Position numbers and translations under genes: made by a program. DNA of 64,000 bases from Propioniciclava sinopodophylli (GTDB lineage Bacteria > Actinomycetota > Actinomycetes > Propionibacteriales > Propionibacteriaceae). The notes beneath the pieces are model-generated. The model saw only the letters and a list, made by a program, of their open reading frames with translations, ran no database searches and was not told where the DNA came from. Position 1 is the first letter of the stretch. Each line of letters starts with the position of its first letter. This document shows, piece by piece, positions 1 through 10,333 of this stretch. The DNA is taken from NCBI RefSeq assembly GCF_004324755.1, contig NZ_SDMQ01000011.1, forward strand, positions 1-64,000. The letters run 5' to 3'.

Positions 1-1
1 A

Positions 2-109
2 CAAGTTCGTTCGGTCTCGGTGGAACGCATCGGCCCCGTCACTGGCCGGATTCCCACCCACCTGCTGACCCAACTCGACGACGCCCTGCGCCTGCACCTC
101 CACCTCTGA
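2..109 (+). CDS. C-terminal tail of a MazF/PemK-type toxin (partial)
   Basis: The window opens inside this gene. The readable 35 codons end at TGA 107-109 and contain VRSVSVERIGPVTGRIP followed by a leucine-rich helix. That is the usual end of MazF/PemK mRNA interferases, which cleave single-stranded mRNA and are held in check by a small antitoxin. The catalytic N-terminal part and any antitoxin gene lie before the window. The assignment rests on the tail only; the strand-helix pattern and the accessory neighbourhood support it. Confidence 0.6.
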   Translation, partial: QVRSVSVERIGPVTGRIPTHLLTQLDDALRLHLHL

Positions 110-262
110 CCACACGCTCGCAGCGGCAAGAGCGGATGTTGGTCGCTGCCCGACAGGATGGGGATATTGACCGACCCAGTGAGGCAAGTGACCATGGACA
201 CACTGGGGATGATGCGCGGCGTCGTTGACGCTCTGGCTCGTCTCTGGTCGTGAGGAGAGAAG

Positions 263-520
263 ATGGCACGCGGGGTCGTGGGCGCCTTGATCGGAGCAGG
301 ACTGTTGGCGTTGGTGGGTCTCGTTATTGGGTTGATCACCGGAATCCAGATCGGTGGTAACTACTTCTCGGACTTCGAGTTCGAAGGAGCGCGCGGGTAC
401 ATCGCCACTGGGAACATCGGGGCGAGAGTCGGCGCAGTGATCGGCGGCTTGAGTGGAGCCATCCTCGGGTTCTGGCTGGCGCGCAAGAAGCCAGCCCACC
501 GGGGCCACGTGGAGGCGTAG
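263..520 (+). CDS. small two-helix membrane protein
   Basis: 85 residues, preceded by a clear ribosome site (GAGGAGAGAAG) directly before ATG 263. Residues 4-28 and 54-73 are glycine-rich hydrophobic stretches (LIGAGLLALVGLVIGLITG and a second GAVIGG-type segment), so the product should be an inner-membrane hairpin with a charged, lysine/histidine-bearing C-terminus. The GxxxG spacing suggests helix packing. I do not recognise a family. It lies alone between the toxin tail and the redox locus, in a stretch that looks like accessory DNA. Bases 521-757 after it hold only a weak 7-bp hairpin (685-711) and no gene. Confidence 0.65.
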   Translation: MARGVVGALIGAGLLALVGLVIGLITGIQIGGNYFSDFEFEGARGYIATGNIGARVGAVIGGLSGAILGFWLARKKPAHRGHVEA

Positions 521-757
521 CCCGTGGACGTCGCCCATCGTGCGACGTTCTCCGGCCACAGGGCTGGCGGCAAGAGCGGGTGTGCGCCTTGGGTACCGGA
601 AAGCCGACAGGCTACCCTCGCGCACAGCGGCAATACAGGATGTTCAACGGGAGGATCGAGACGCCGGCCGTGTGTCGCTTCCGACCCAACCGGTTCTCTC
701 CTGTGGTTGGGCTGCCTGGGTCCGAACTTCTCCGCGACCACCAAGGCCTCCTTTAGG

Positions 758-2110
758 TCAGAGGATCGAGCCGACATCTGATCCTACGGTGGGGTAGGCG
801 GCGGTCATCGATTTCAGTTGATGGGTTGTCAGTTCGAGCTTCATGGCGAGGCCGAAGAAGTTGACCAGTTCGCCGTACTCCGGGCCGAGCAGGTGTGCGC
901 CGACGATCCGATCCGTGGATCGGTCGATGAGGATCTTGGTGGCCGCGGTGGTCTCACCGATGCGGTAGTTGGAGTACCAGCCGCTGGTGTCGCGGTAGCG
1001 GACGTCGACGTCGATGCCCTGGTCTCGGGCTTGTTGTTCGAGCATCCCAACTCGAGTGAGTTCGGGGATCGTGAACACCGCTGTGGGGATACCCGTGTAG
1101 TCGGGGACGGTCGTGGTGGCTTTGAGCATGTTGGAGGCCGCGACCTTGGCTTCGATCACTGCGACTGGGGTCAGTGGCATCCCGGGGGTGTAGGCCGCGT
1201 CGCCGGCGGCGTAGACCGCGGCGTTGCTGGTGCTCTGCAGGTGAGCCGCTACCCGCACTCCTTGTTCGTCCCACTCGACTCCGGCGGCGTCGAGGTCGAG
1301 GCCGGACAGTTCGGGGATCCGGCCCGCACCGTGCACGATGAGGTCGAACTCCACGTCCTCGGGTCGGCCGGATCGTGCCAAGCTGACCTGGTAACCGCCA
1401 CCGGACTTCTCGATTGAGGTGATCGTGGTGGAGCGCCACAGCTCGATCCCGGCCTCGGCGCCGCGGTTGATGAGGAGCTCTACGAGGTCGGGGTCGAACG
1501 CCTTGAGCGGCCGCGGCCCGCGGTCGAGGATGACCGGGGTGCTGCCCGCCCGCGCCGCGATGTGAGCGAACTCGAACGAGATGAAGCCACCACCGACGAA
1601 CAAGATCCTACGTGGCAGCGCTGGAAGGTCCATGAAGGCGGTGCTGTCGACCAGATGCTCGTGACCGGGAAAGTCCAGCGGCCGTGGACGGGCGCCCGCG
1701 GCGATCAGGAAGTGAGCTGCGTCGTAGGACCTGCCGTCAATCGCGATGGTGTGCGCGTTCGTGAACCGCGCCTGCCCGTGGAGCGTGTCCACACCGTTGC
1801 CCGAAAGGCTGTCCTCCATGTTTCGCGGGACCGGGTCGGTGAAGCCGTGCTTGTGCTTGATCAGATCGGCCCAGTTCATCGACAAGCCGGCGTCGTCGAT
1901 TCCCTTGCCCCGCATCAGTCGGGCGCTGTCGATGATCTCGGCCCCGCGACGCAGGATCTTCTTCGGGTCGCACCCTCGAAGCGCACAGGTGCCGCCGTAG
2001 GGAAGCGCGTCGACGATCGCGACCCTCCAGCCCGCGGAAGCGCACTTGTTCGCCGCCGCGACGCCGGCCATGCCTGCACCGATCACGATCAAGTCATAGC
2101 TGCGCGTCAT
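758..2110 (-). CDS. MerA-like NAD(P)/FAD pyridine nucleotide-disulfide oxidoreductase
   Basis: 450 residues, normal for the pyridine nucleotide-disulfide reductase family, which passes electrons from NAD(P)H through FAD to an active-site disulfide. Visible are the FAD dinucleotide fold (VIGAGMAG near residue 11), the redox pair C42-x4-C47 in GGTCALRGCDPKK, a second nucleotide fold near residue 170 (FVGGGFISFE) and the FAD motif AAGDAA near 310. The C-terminal His-Glu pair of lipoamide dehydrogenase and glutathione reductase is absent: the matching segment reads AAYPTVGSDV, with Tyr where MerA also has Tyr. However, the C-terminal vicinal Cys-Cys of true mercuric reductase is also missing, so the substrate is open. 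Its start overlaps the stop of the upstream thioredoxin-like gene by one base (TGATG), which implies translational coupling and a joint function. Confidence 0.8.
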   Translation of the reverse strand: MTRSYDLIVIGAGMAGVAAANKCASAGWRVAIVDALPYGGTCALRGCDPKKILRRGAEIIDSARLMRGKGIDDAGLSMNWADLIKHKHGFTDPVPRNMEDSLSGNGVDTLHGQARFTNAHTIAIDGRSYDAAHFLIAAGARPRPLDFPGHEHLVDSTAFMDLPALPRRILFVGGGFISFEFAHIAARAGSTPVILDRGPRPLKAFDPDLVELLINRGAEAGIELWRSTTITSIEKSGGGYQVSLARSGRPEDVEFDLIVHGAGRIPELSGLDLDAAGVEWDEQGVRVAAHLQSTSNAAVYAAGDAAYTPGMPLTPVAVIEAKVAASNMLKATTTVPDYTGIPTAVFTIPELTRVGMLEQQARDQGIDVDVRYRDTSGWYSNYRIGETTAATKILIDRSTDRIVGAHLLGPEYGELVNFFGLAMKLELTTHQLKSMTAAYPTVGSDVGSIL

Positions 2111-2421
2111 CAGGACAGCACCTCGGCCACGCCGAGCGCAGCCCGGAGTTCCTGCATCGTGGGCGCCCCCGCCAGCCCATCGGGTGTGCTGTAGAGCCGA
2201 CAGGACAACCCGACCCCGTCGCCGGGTTTGGCGAAGATGTCGACGCCCTCGACCAGGATGCTCGGCGAGCCGTGGAACCCCAGCCGCTCCGCCTCCTCGA
2301 GCGTTTCGACGCGGAGTCGCGTCACCACGATATCGGGGCGTTCGTTGGCGATCGCTGCAAGTCGCTGGTCGGCGACCTTCCAGTTGGGGCAGTCATCGAA
2401 GTACAACAGAGAGACGTTCAT
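2110..2421 (-). CDS. thioredoxin-like DF-family protein
   Basis: 103 residues opening with a beta strand and YFDDCPNW, with a single reactive Cys at residue 11. This matches the small thioredoxin-fold proteins known as the DF family, whose relatives sometimes carry selenocysteine at that place and which tend to sit beside mercury or other thiophilic-metal genes. A GSPSILVEG segment near residue 50 is the cis-proline loop of the fold. The gene is first in a two-gene operon with the MerA-like flavoprotein, and its ATG (2421) lies 12 bases from the MerR operator. Likely role: thiol or metal handling together with the flavoenzyme; substrate not determined. Confidence 0.7.
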   Translation of the reverse strand: MNVSLLYFDDCPNWKVADQRLAAIANERPDIVVTRLRVETLEEAERLGFHGSPSILVEGVDIFAKPGDGVGLSCRLYSTPDGLAGAPTMQELRAALGVAEVLS

Positions 2422-2433
2422 GGTGCGACGCTA

Positions 2434-2457
2434 GACCTTGTACCGTGGTAGAAGGTC
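2434..2457. promoter_or_regulatory. MerR-type operator between divergent genes
   Basis: A 24-bp dyad: GACCTTGTACC, two central bases, then GGTAGAAGGTC. The two 11-base arms match at 10 of 11 positions. It lies midway between the start of the thioredoxin-like gene (2421, minus) and the MerR gene (2477, plus). MerR-family regulators bind such dyads within promoters that have an over-long spacer and untwist them when the inducer binds, so one site probably serves both directions. Confidence 0.8.
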
Positions 2458-2476
2458 AAGCGTTAAGAGGGATGAC

Positions 2477-2878
2477 ATGTTGATCGGTGAGCTTGCCGAC
2501 ATTGCCGGGGTGACGTGCCAGACCGTGCGGTTCTATGAGCGCAGGGGCCTGTTGCCGGACGCCGAACGAGGCGCCAACGGGTACCGCGTCTACGACGAGG
2601 CCATGCTCGCCCGGTTGCGCTTCATCAACGTGGCCCAGGCCGCCGGGCTGACACTGTCCGAGATTCGCACCATCATCGCCCTTCGCGACGACGGGCACCT
2701 GCCCTGCGCGCACGTGGTTACGCTCATCGACACCAAGCTCGCTGACGTCCGTGCACGGATCAAACAACTTGCCGCGCTGCAAACCGAGCTCGAAGCACTC
2801 CGCGACCACAGTGAGCTGCTCGATCCCGCCGACTGCGAAGACGACGACATCTGCCACATACTCTCCTCAGCGAAGTAG
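2477..2878 (+). CDS. MerR-family metal/thiol-responsive regulator
   Basis: 133 residues from ATG 2477, chosen because AAGAGGGA lies just upstream and MLIGELADIAGV is the canonical MerR opening; a start 39 bases earlier would lie inside the operator. The winged helix-turn-helix (residues 1-70) includes TVRFYERRGLLP and the wing NGYRVYD, followed by a dimerisation helix. Cysteines sit at 77, 120 and 126 (LPCAHV, DCEDDDICHIL). One Cys before the helix and two after it is the general plan of the Hg/Zn/Cd sensors, although the C120-x5-C126 spacing is not the exact MerR or ZntR pattern. It is divergent from the thioredoxin-like/flavoprotein operon and should control it. Confidence 0.85.
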   Translation: MLIGELADIAGVTCQTVRFYERRGLLPDAERGANGYRVYDEAMLARLRFINVAQAAGLTLSEIRTIIALRDDGHLPCAHVVTLIDTKLADVRARIKQLAALQTELEALRDHSELLDPADCEDDDICHILSSAK

Positions 2879-3184
2879 GCCCTCGACGGGGACAAAGCAC
2901 AGACGAGGCTCTCCAGCGAAGCCCAACGCTCGCTACGGCCGGTCCAGACATCCGCCATTCGGCATCAAGCACGTGCGTGCGGTCACGACCGTTGACCTCG
3001 ACGTCCCCACATGGGCAGTTGAGTGAGATCACGACCATGAGGTGAGGGCTGTGGGTCATCGGGCTTCCGGGGGGCGTCCTCGGGACCGCCCGCCAAGCGG
3101 GTTGGTCATCAGCAGGCCCTCCTCACGGATTGTCAGACCAGCGGTGGAGTCTCTCGTCGGTAGGGTGGACTTCGGGAGGGTGAT
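2879..3184. other. gene-free stretch in the island
   Basis: About 300 bases without a convincing gene, promoter or terminator. Short frames on both strands do not resemble proteins I know. A purine-rich GGGAGGG at its end may serve as ribosome site for the methyltransferase stub that follows. Confidence 0.5.
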
Positions 3185-3319
3185 GTGACGATGGAGTTGG
3201 CTGGCGATTCCGCTGAGCTGCGGAAGGCGCGCGGCGCGTGCTTCACCCCCTCCGAGGTCACCCGCTTCCTGTGTGAGTGGGCGATCACGTCCCCCGAGCC
3301 GTCCCGCGGGCCGGAGTAG
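3185..3319 (+). pseudogene. N-terminal stub of an N-6 adenine DNA methyltransferase / restriction enzyme
   Basis: From GTG 3185 (or ATG 3191) the frame reads ELAGDSAELRKARGACFTP then SEVTRFLCEWAI and stops at TAG 3317-3319, only 42-44 residues in. The RKARGxxFTPxEVTRFLxxWAI pattern is how class I / Eco57I-like N-6 adenine methyltransferases begin, just before the SAM-binding motif. The rest of the gene (normally several hundred codons or more) is absent. Its partner would logically be a restriction gene, and a restriction-like gene follows 240 bases downstream, so the pair looks like a decayed defence locus. Confidence 0.65.
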
Positions 3320-3558
3320 GCTTCTCGGACGTGTAAGCCTGCTTCAGCAACCGGGCGGCCTTGAGCACCTCGACCGCCTCCGCGTCCCGGCCGACCACGA
3401 CCCGGCCCCATGAGCCGTCCGGCCTCGACTCCCGGCCGGCCAGGTGTCGACAGCGGGCCTTGACGAGCGCGGCACCGAGTACTGACCGGCCTCGGGGATG
3501 CTCCCTTCGCCTGCCTGCTCCACAGGGCAGGATGAACGAAGATTTCCGGAGGAGTGGC
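3320..3558. other. possible remnant between methyltransferase stub and DUF262 gene
   Basis: No intact gene. On the minus strand a frame reads VLGAALVKARCRHLAGR and continues with GRVVVGRDAEAVEVLKAARLL. Its composition is more like a real protein than like a shadow frame, so a fragment of an older gene may survive here. I cannot assign it. The last bases hold GGAGGAG (3548-3554), the ribosome site of the next gene. Confidence 0.3.
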
Positions 3559-6085
3559 ATGGTGAAGGCGAACGAGACCAACCTCGAGGGCATCCTCGAG
3601 GGGAAGCGGCAGTACCAGGTGCCGCTGTACCAGCGCGTGTACTCGTGGGGGCCCAAGCAGATCGACCAGTTGTGGGACGACCTGATCGAGATTGCCGAGG
3701 CACGTCGGGCCGGGGGGGGCGCCCACCCACTTCATCGGGTCGCTGGTACTGGCGGCCAGCCCCGACAACGGGGTGGTCGGCGTCCACAAGTTCCTGGTCG
3801 TCGACGGTCAGCAGCGGCTCACGACCTTGTCGATCCTGCTGGCCTCGATCCGCGATCATCTGTCAGAGTCCGACGGCCAGGAGCACCGCGACCGGATCGA
3901 TGCCCAGTACCTCGTGAACACGTACGAGGCCGGCAAGCCTCCCAAGCTGGTGCCGACGCAGGCCGACCGATCGGCGTACCTGGCGATCGTGCGTGCGAGC
4001 GCGGAGGCAGGTGGCGAGGACGCCGTGGGTGCGGCGTACCGTCGTTTCCGCGTGAAGCTGGCCGAGATCGACGATCCCGAGGATCCCCACGACATCGCGG
4101 CCATCGAGAACGCCGTGCTCCGTGGACTCGCCCTGGTCGCGGTGACAGCGGAGGCGGGCGACAACGCGCACCGGATCTTCGAGTCGCTCAACAACACCGG
4201 ACTGCGGCTCACCCAGTCGGATCTGCTGAAGAACCACCTGTTCATGCGTCTGGGTGATCGTGCGGAGGAGGTATACGAGGCGCTGTGGCGTCCCTTGGAG
4301 GACAAGCTCGGTTCGGAGAACCTGGAGTTGTTGTTCTGGCTGGATCTGGTGCAGAGCGACGAGAAGGCCAAGCAGTCGGACACCTACGTGGGGCAGCAAC
4401 GCCGATTCGACACGCTGACCACGCCGGCGGAGGTCGAGGCGGAGATCCGGCGAATCGCCAGGCTCGGCGACGTGCTGGCGACCATCCTCAAGCCCGAACG
4501 CGAGCAGAACCAGGCCCTACGGAAGCGGCTCGAACGCATTCGGGCCTGGGGGTCCACGACCGCGTACCCGATTGTGATGCAGGTGCTGGCGCAGCGGGCC
4601 GCTGGGCGCGTCCCGGACGAGAAGGTCATCGCGACGCTCAGCTATCTGGAGTCGTATTTCGTGCGCAGGATCGTGATCGGCCGGGCGACCGCCGGTTTGA
4701 ACCGGACGCTCTTGCAGGCGGTGGGCGCGATCAGCGGCGCGTCCGACGTCGAGGCGGCGTTGCGGGATAACCTGTCGGAGGGGCGCAAGCACTTCGCGAC
4801 GGACGCCCAGGTGCGAGAGTCCGTGACAACCGTTCCGTTCTACTGGCAGGGGCGGGCGTCCCAGAAGAAGCTCATCCTGCTGTGGCTCGAGGAGTCCCTG
4901 CGTCCGAAGGAGCCGGTCGATGCCAGGCAGCTCACCATCGAGCACGTGTTGCCGCAAACCCTGACGGACGCCGTGCGCACCGAGTTCGGCGCAACCTTGC
5001 CAGCAGAAGCGGAGGTGGCGTTCGAGCACGAGCGCCTGGTCCACACGCTGGGGAACCTCACGCTGACCGGGTACAACAGCGAGCTGAGCAACCGGCCGTT
5101 CTCGGACAAGCGCACGATGCTTGCCAAAAGCGGCGTGCGGATGAACCAGACGATCGCGGAGCATCCGACGTGGGGTGCCAGCGAGATCACCGATCGCGGG
5201 CAGGCATTGGCGGAGCGCATCATCGACCTGTGGCCTGGCCCCAACGAAAAGCTCGTTGGGGTCCGTGACCGGGAGACGGAACTGCGTGTGGACGTCGCCA
5301 CTGTGCTGGCGGGGATCCCGTCCGGGCGGTGGACCACCTATGGCGAAGTGGCGGTGGTGGTGGGCAGTCATCCTGTCCCGGTGGGATCCGCGATCGCGAA
5401 CCATCCGATGCCCAATCCGTGGCGAGTGCTGCAGTCGGGAGGAACCGTCTGGGCGCAGTTCCGCTGGACCGACCAGCACCGCACAGATGACCCTCGTGAC
5501 CTGCTCCGTGCGGAGGGGGTCGACGTCGACGTGGCGGGTCGTGCCGACCCGGAGCAGTTCATGGACGCCGTTGAACTGGCGGCCGGGATGGGGCTGGACA
5601 TCGATGCGTCCACCTTGAGGAGGCGCCGCCGTCGGCAGGCACGAAAGACAACCACGGATCCAACAGCTCTGGGCGTCCAGCAGGTCGCGTTCTGGGAGTC
5701 GGTGCAGGAGTGGGGCCGCCAGCATGCCACGCACGCTTCCTTTCACCGATCGCCAGGTCGCCGACACTGGTATCCCGTCCACCCCGCTGTGCTCACCCCG
5801 GGGGTGAACCTCGTCGTCAACACCACGAAGAGCAGGGTGTACGTGGAGGCGTACATCGAAGGAGGCAAGGACCAGTTCCACGCGCTGCACAACCAGAGGC
5901 AGGAAATAGAGCGCGACCTCGGCTACGCCGTGGAGTGGCGGGAGCAACCAGACAAGAAGGCCAGCCGCATCATCCATGAGCGCCCCGGTGACTTCCGGGA
6001 CCCGGAGCAGGCAGACCTGCTGGTGCAATGGCTCGTACGGACGGCCGATGACTTCGTTCGAGTCCTCCACGCACGCCACGCCTGA
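3559..6085 (+). pseudogene. GmrSD-like DUF262-DUF1524-alkyltransferase-like-DUF4268 protein, frameshifted
   Basis: From ATG 3559 (GGAGGAG 4 bases upstream) the frame shows the DUF262 opening QVPLYQRVYSW near residue 20 but breaks at a run of eight G (3712-3719). Removing one G restores a continuous 841-residue protein: THFIGS, the DUF262 core DGQQRLTTL near residue 80, the DUF1524 HNH-like IEHVLPQ near 458, an O6-alkylguanine-transferase-like DNA-binding module (GRWTTYGEVA to NHPMPNPWRVL, about nt 5283-5470), and a DUF4268-type C-terminus (about nt 5690-6075). DUF262/DUF1524 proteins are the GmrSD class of type IV, modification-dependent restriction enzymes. The alkyltransferase-like module lacks the catalytic PCHR cysteine, so it should bind rather than repair DNA. 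As written, translation starting at ATG 3692 would lose only the DUF262 N-terminus. The G tract may be a slippage site, a fixed mutation or a sequencing error. Confidence 0.8.
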
Positions 6086-6105
6086 TCGATGTGTAATTGA
6101 CACAA

Positions 6106-6127
6106 TTGGGCACGTGTTGGGCACGTG
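6106..6127. repeat. tandem 11-bp direct repeat beside tRNA-Ile
   Basis: TTGGGCACGTG occurs twice in tandem and a third partial copy (TTGGG) follows. Just before it is GTGTAATTGACAC, an imperfect dyad. Direct repeats of this size next to a tRNA 3' end resemble recombinase arm sites, but no integrase gene is present in the window. Confidence 0.5.
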
Positions 6128-6161
6128 TTGGGAAACGAAATCCGCGGGAGTGGGCAACCAT

Positions 6162-6191
6162 AACCCCCTGCCCTAGTGGGAGGGGGTTTTT
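6162..6191 (+). terminator. rho-independent terminator after the DUF262 gene
   Basis: Stem AACCCCCT (6162-6169) pairs with AGGGGGTT (6181-6188), with an inner CCC/GGG pair around a TAGT loop, followed by TTTTT. It ends the restriction-like gene before the convergent tRNA gene. Confidence 0.75.
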
Positions 6192-6193
6192 CG

Positions 6194-6270
6194 TGGTGGG
6201 CCTAACTGGACTTGAACCAGTGACCTCTGCCTTATCAGGGCAGCGCTCTAACCGTCTGAGCTATAGGCCC
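6194..6270 (-). tRNA. tRNA-Ile (anticodon GAT)
   Basis: On the minus strand the gene begins GGGCCTATAGCTCAG and ends with TAGGCCC, discriminator A and an encoded CCA (plus bases 6194-6196). The 7-bp acceptor stem pairs fully, the anticodon loop reads CTGATAA, giving GAT, and the T arm contains GGTTCAAGTCC. tRNA-Ile after gyrA and DUF3566 is the usual actinobacterial order. The 3' end points at the accessory island (1-6.1 kb), as expected for a tRNA used as an integration site. Confidence 0.97.
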
Positions 6271-6391
6271 GCTGTGCGGTGCACCGGGGAGACACTCTAG
6301 CGCCCGGGCGGCGGGCTGCTCAAATCGAGTCCCGCAACCCGATCGCCGCACGGAAGCAGGCTGTCGACGCAGCGAACACAGGCTGTCGGCG

Positions 6392-6994
6392 TCAGGCGCG
6401 CAGCGACTGGCGGTGGCGCTGGGCCTTGGTGATGTAGCCCAGCGCCGCGATGACGTGCAGCACCACCCCGACGACCAGGAGCACCTGGCCGATCACGTCC
6501 GCCGCCGGCCACACGGTGGCGCCCATGACGACCAGCAGCACGGCGACGAACAGGACGGCGGTGCGGGACTTGCCGATCCAGCTCACGCCCAGCGCACCGG
6601 CCCGGGCCGCCTTGGCCGCCGAAACAGCAACGATCATGTCGACGACCACGATGATGCCCAGCACCCACCAGCCGATGACACCCGAGATCGACAGCGTCAA
6701 CGCCAGGCCCCAGATGCCGAGGCGGTCGGTGAAGGGGTCGAGCCACTCGCCGAGCTTCGAGCGCTGGTCGAGCAACCGGGCCAGCAGGCCGTCCACCCAG
6801 TCCGTCGAGGCCCACACCGCTAGCAGCACGACCGGGATCCACGAGCCTTGGGCCCCCGTCCAGATGAGCCAGCACACCGGGACGAGCAGCAGCAGGCGCA
6901 GCAGCGTCACCGCGTTCGGGATCGTCCACGGGCGCAACGGCTCGTCGGGCGTCAGTTGGGCCTTGGGCGTCCCGCCTTCGACAGGCTCGGGCAT
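6392..6994 (-). CDS. CDP-alcohol phosphatidyltransferase family membrane protein
   Basis: 200 residues. The signature D-G-x2-A-R-x8-G-x3-D-x3-D is complete in VDGLLARLL...GEWLDPFTD near residue 70, so the active site for transferring a phosphatidyl group from a CDP-linked lipid onto an alcohol is intact. Five to six hydrophobic segments surround it. The family includes PgsA and the phosphatidylinositol-phosphate synthases; the acceptor cannot be read from sequence. The start ATG 6994 and the next codons (PEPVEGG) derive from a short repeat that also occurs at 10304-10326, so the N-terminus may have been rebuilt by repeat insertion. The gene follows DUF3566 by 5 bases, probably in one transcript. 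Confidence 0.85.
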   Translation of the reverse strand: MPEPVEGGTPKAQLTPDEPLRPWTIPNAVTLLRLLLLVPVCWLIWTGAQGSWIPVVLLAVWASTDWVDGLLARLLDQRSKLGEWLDPFTDRLGIWGLALTLSISGVIGWWVLGIIVVVDMIVAVSAAKAARAGALGVSWIGKSRTAVLFVAVLLVVMGATVWPAADVIGQVLLVVGVVLHVIAALGYITKAQRHRQSLRA

Positions 6995-6999
6995 CCGGC

Positions 7000-7468
7000 T
7001 CAGTCCTCGGCGAGGGTGAGCTCCAGACCGCCCAGGATGCCAGCGGACAGGTTGTACAGGAACGCGAAGATCGTGCCCAGCGCGGTGAGGATGACGACGT
7101 TCACCACCGCGAACAGGGTGGTGAAGCCCATCACCTTGTTGGTGTTGACGAAGTCCTCCACGCGGAACGGGCTCTGGTCCTGGTCGTTGCTCAGGAGCGT
7201 GGTGAGCACGCCGTTGATGGCCTCGATCATCCCGGACGCCCCGATGAGCGTCCACAGCACGTAGACCGCGACCCACATCATGATCCCGGCGGCGATCGAG
7301 AACAGGAACGACGTCTTCATCACCGACCACGGGTCGACGCGCGAGATGCGCAGGCGGGCGCGGCGGGTGCGGGTGCTCGTCCGCGGACGCGTGTCACTGA
7401 CCGGCGTACTGTCGGGCGCCGGCCCCAGCCTCATGCCGGACGCCGTCTCCCATTCCTGTCGCTGGGTG

Positions 7469-7476
<8 letters not shown>
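7000..7476 (-). CDS. DUF3566 membrane protein downstream of gyrA
   Basis: 158 residues from GTG 7476, chosen because GAGGAGG lies about 8 bases upstream and the start overlaps the gyrA stop by 8 bases. After about 55 basic, disordered residues comes the DUF3566 domain: an [12 protein letters not shown] segment, one transmembrane helix (residues 69-90), an extracytoplasmic stretch and a second helix near 125-150. This protein accompanies gyrA in most actinobacteria; its function is unknown, and its position suggests a link to the chromosome or envelope. Confidence 0.85.
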
Positions 7477-10288
<2,812 letters not shown>

Positions 10289-10303
10289 GGTTTGTCTCTC
10301 CTT

Positions 10304-10326
10304 GTCCCTTCGACGAGCTCAGGGAC
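10304..10326. repeat. short CCCTTCGAC...GAGCTCAGGG repeat between gyrB and gyrA
   Basis: GTCCCTTCGACGAGC is followed by TCAGGGAC, an imperfect 23-bp dyad. A related copy (GCCTTCGACAGGCTCGGGC, 6974-6992) forms the start of the phosphatidyltransferase gene, where it encodes PEPVEG. Similar dyads are scattered through many actinobacterial genomes. Confidence 0.55.
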
Positions 10327-10333
10327 CCGTTGG

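Noticed and set aside
758-2110. Calling this gene a mercuric reductase or dihydrolipoamide dehydrogenase
   Set aside because: It lacks both the terminal Cys-Cys of MerA and the His-Glu pair of lipoamide dehydrogenase.
6097-6300. Open frame reading GLTGLEPVTSALSGQRSN across tRNA-Ile
   Set aside because: It is the antisense of the tRNA gene; this peptide is a common false call wherever such tRNAs are read on the wrong strand.
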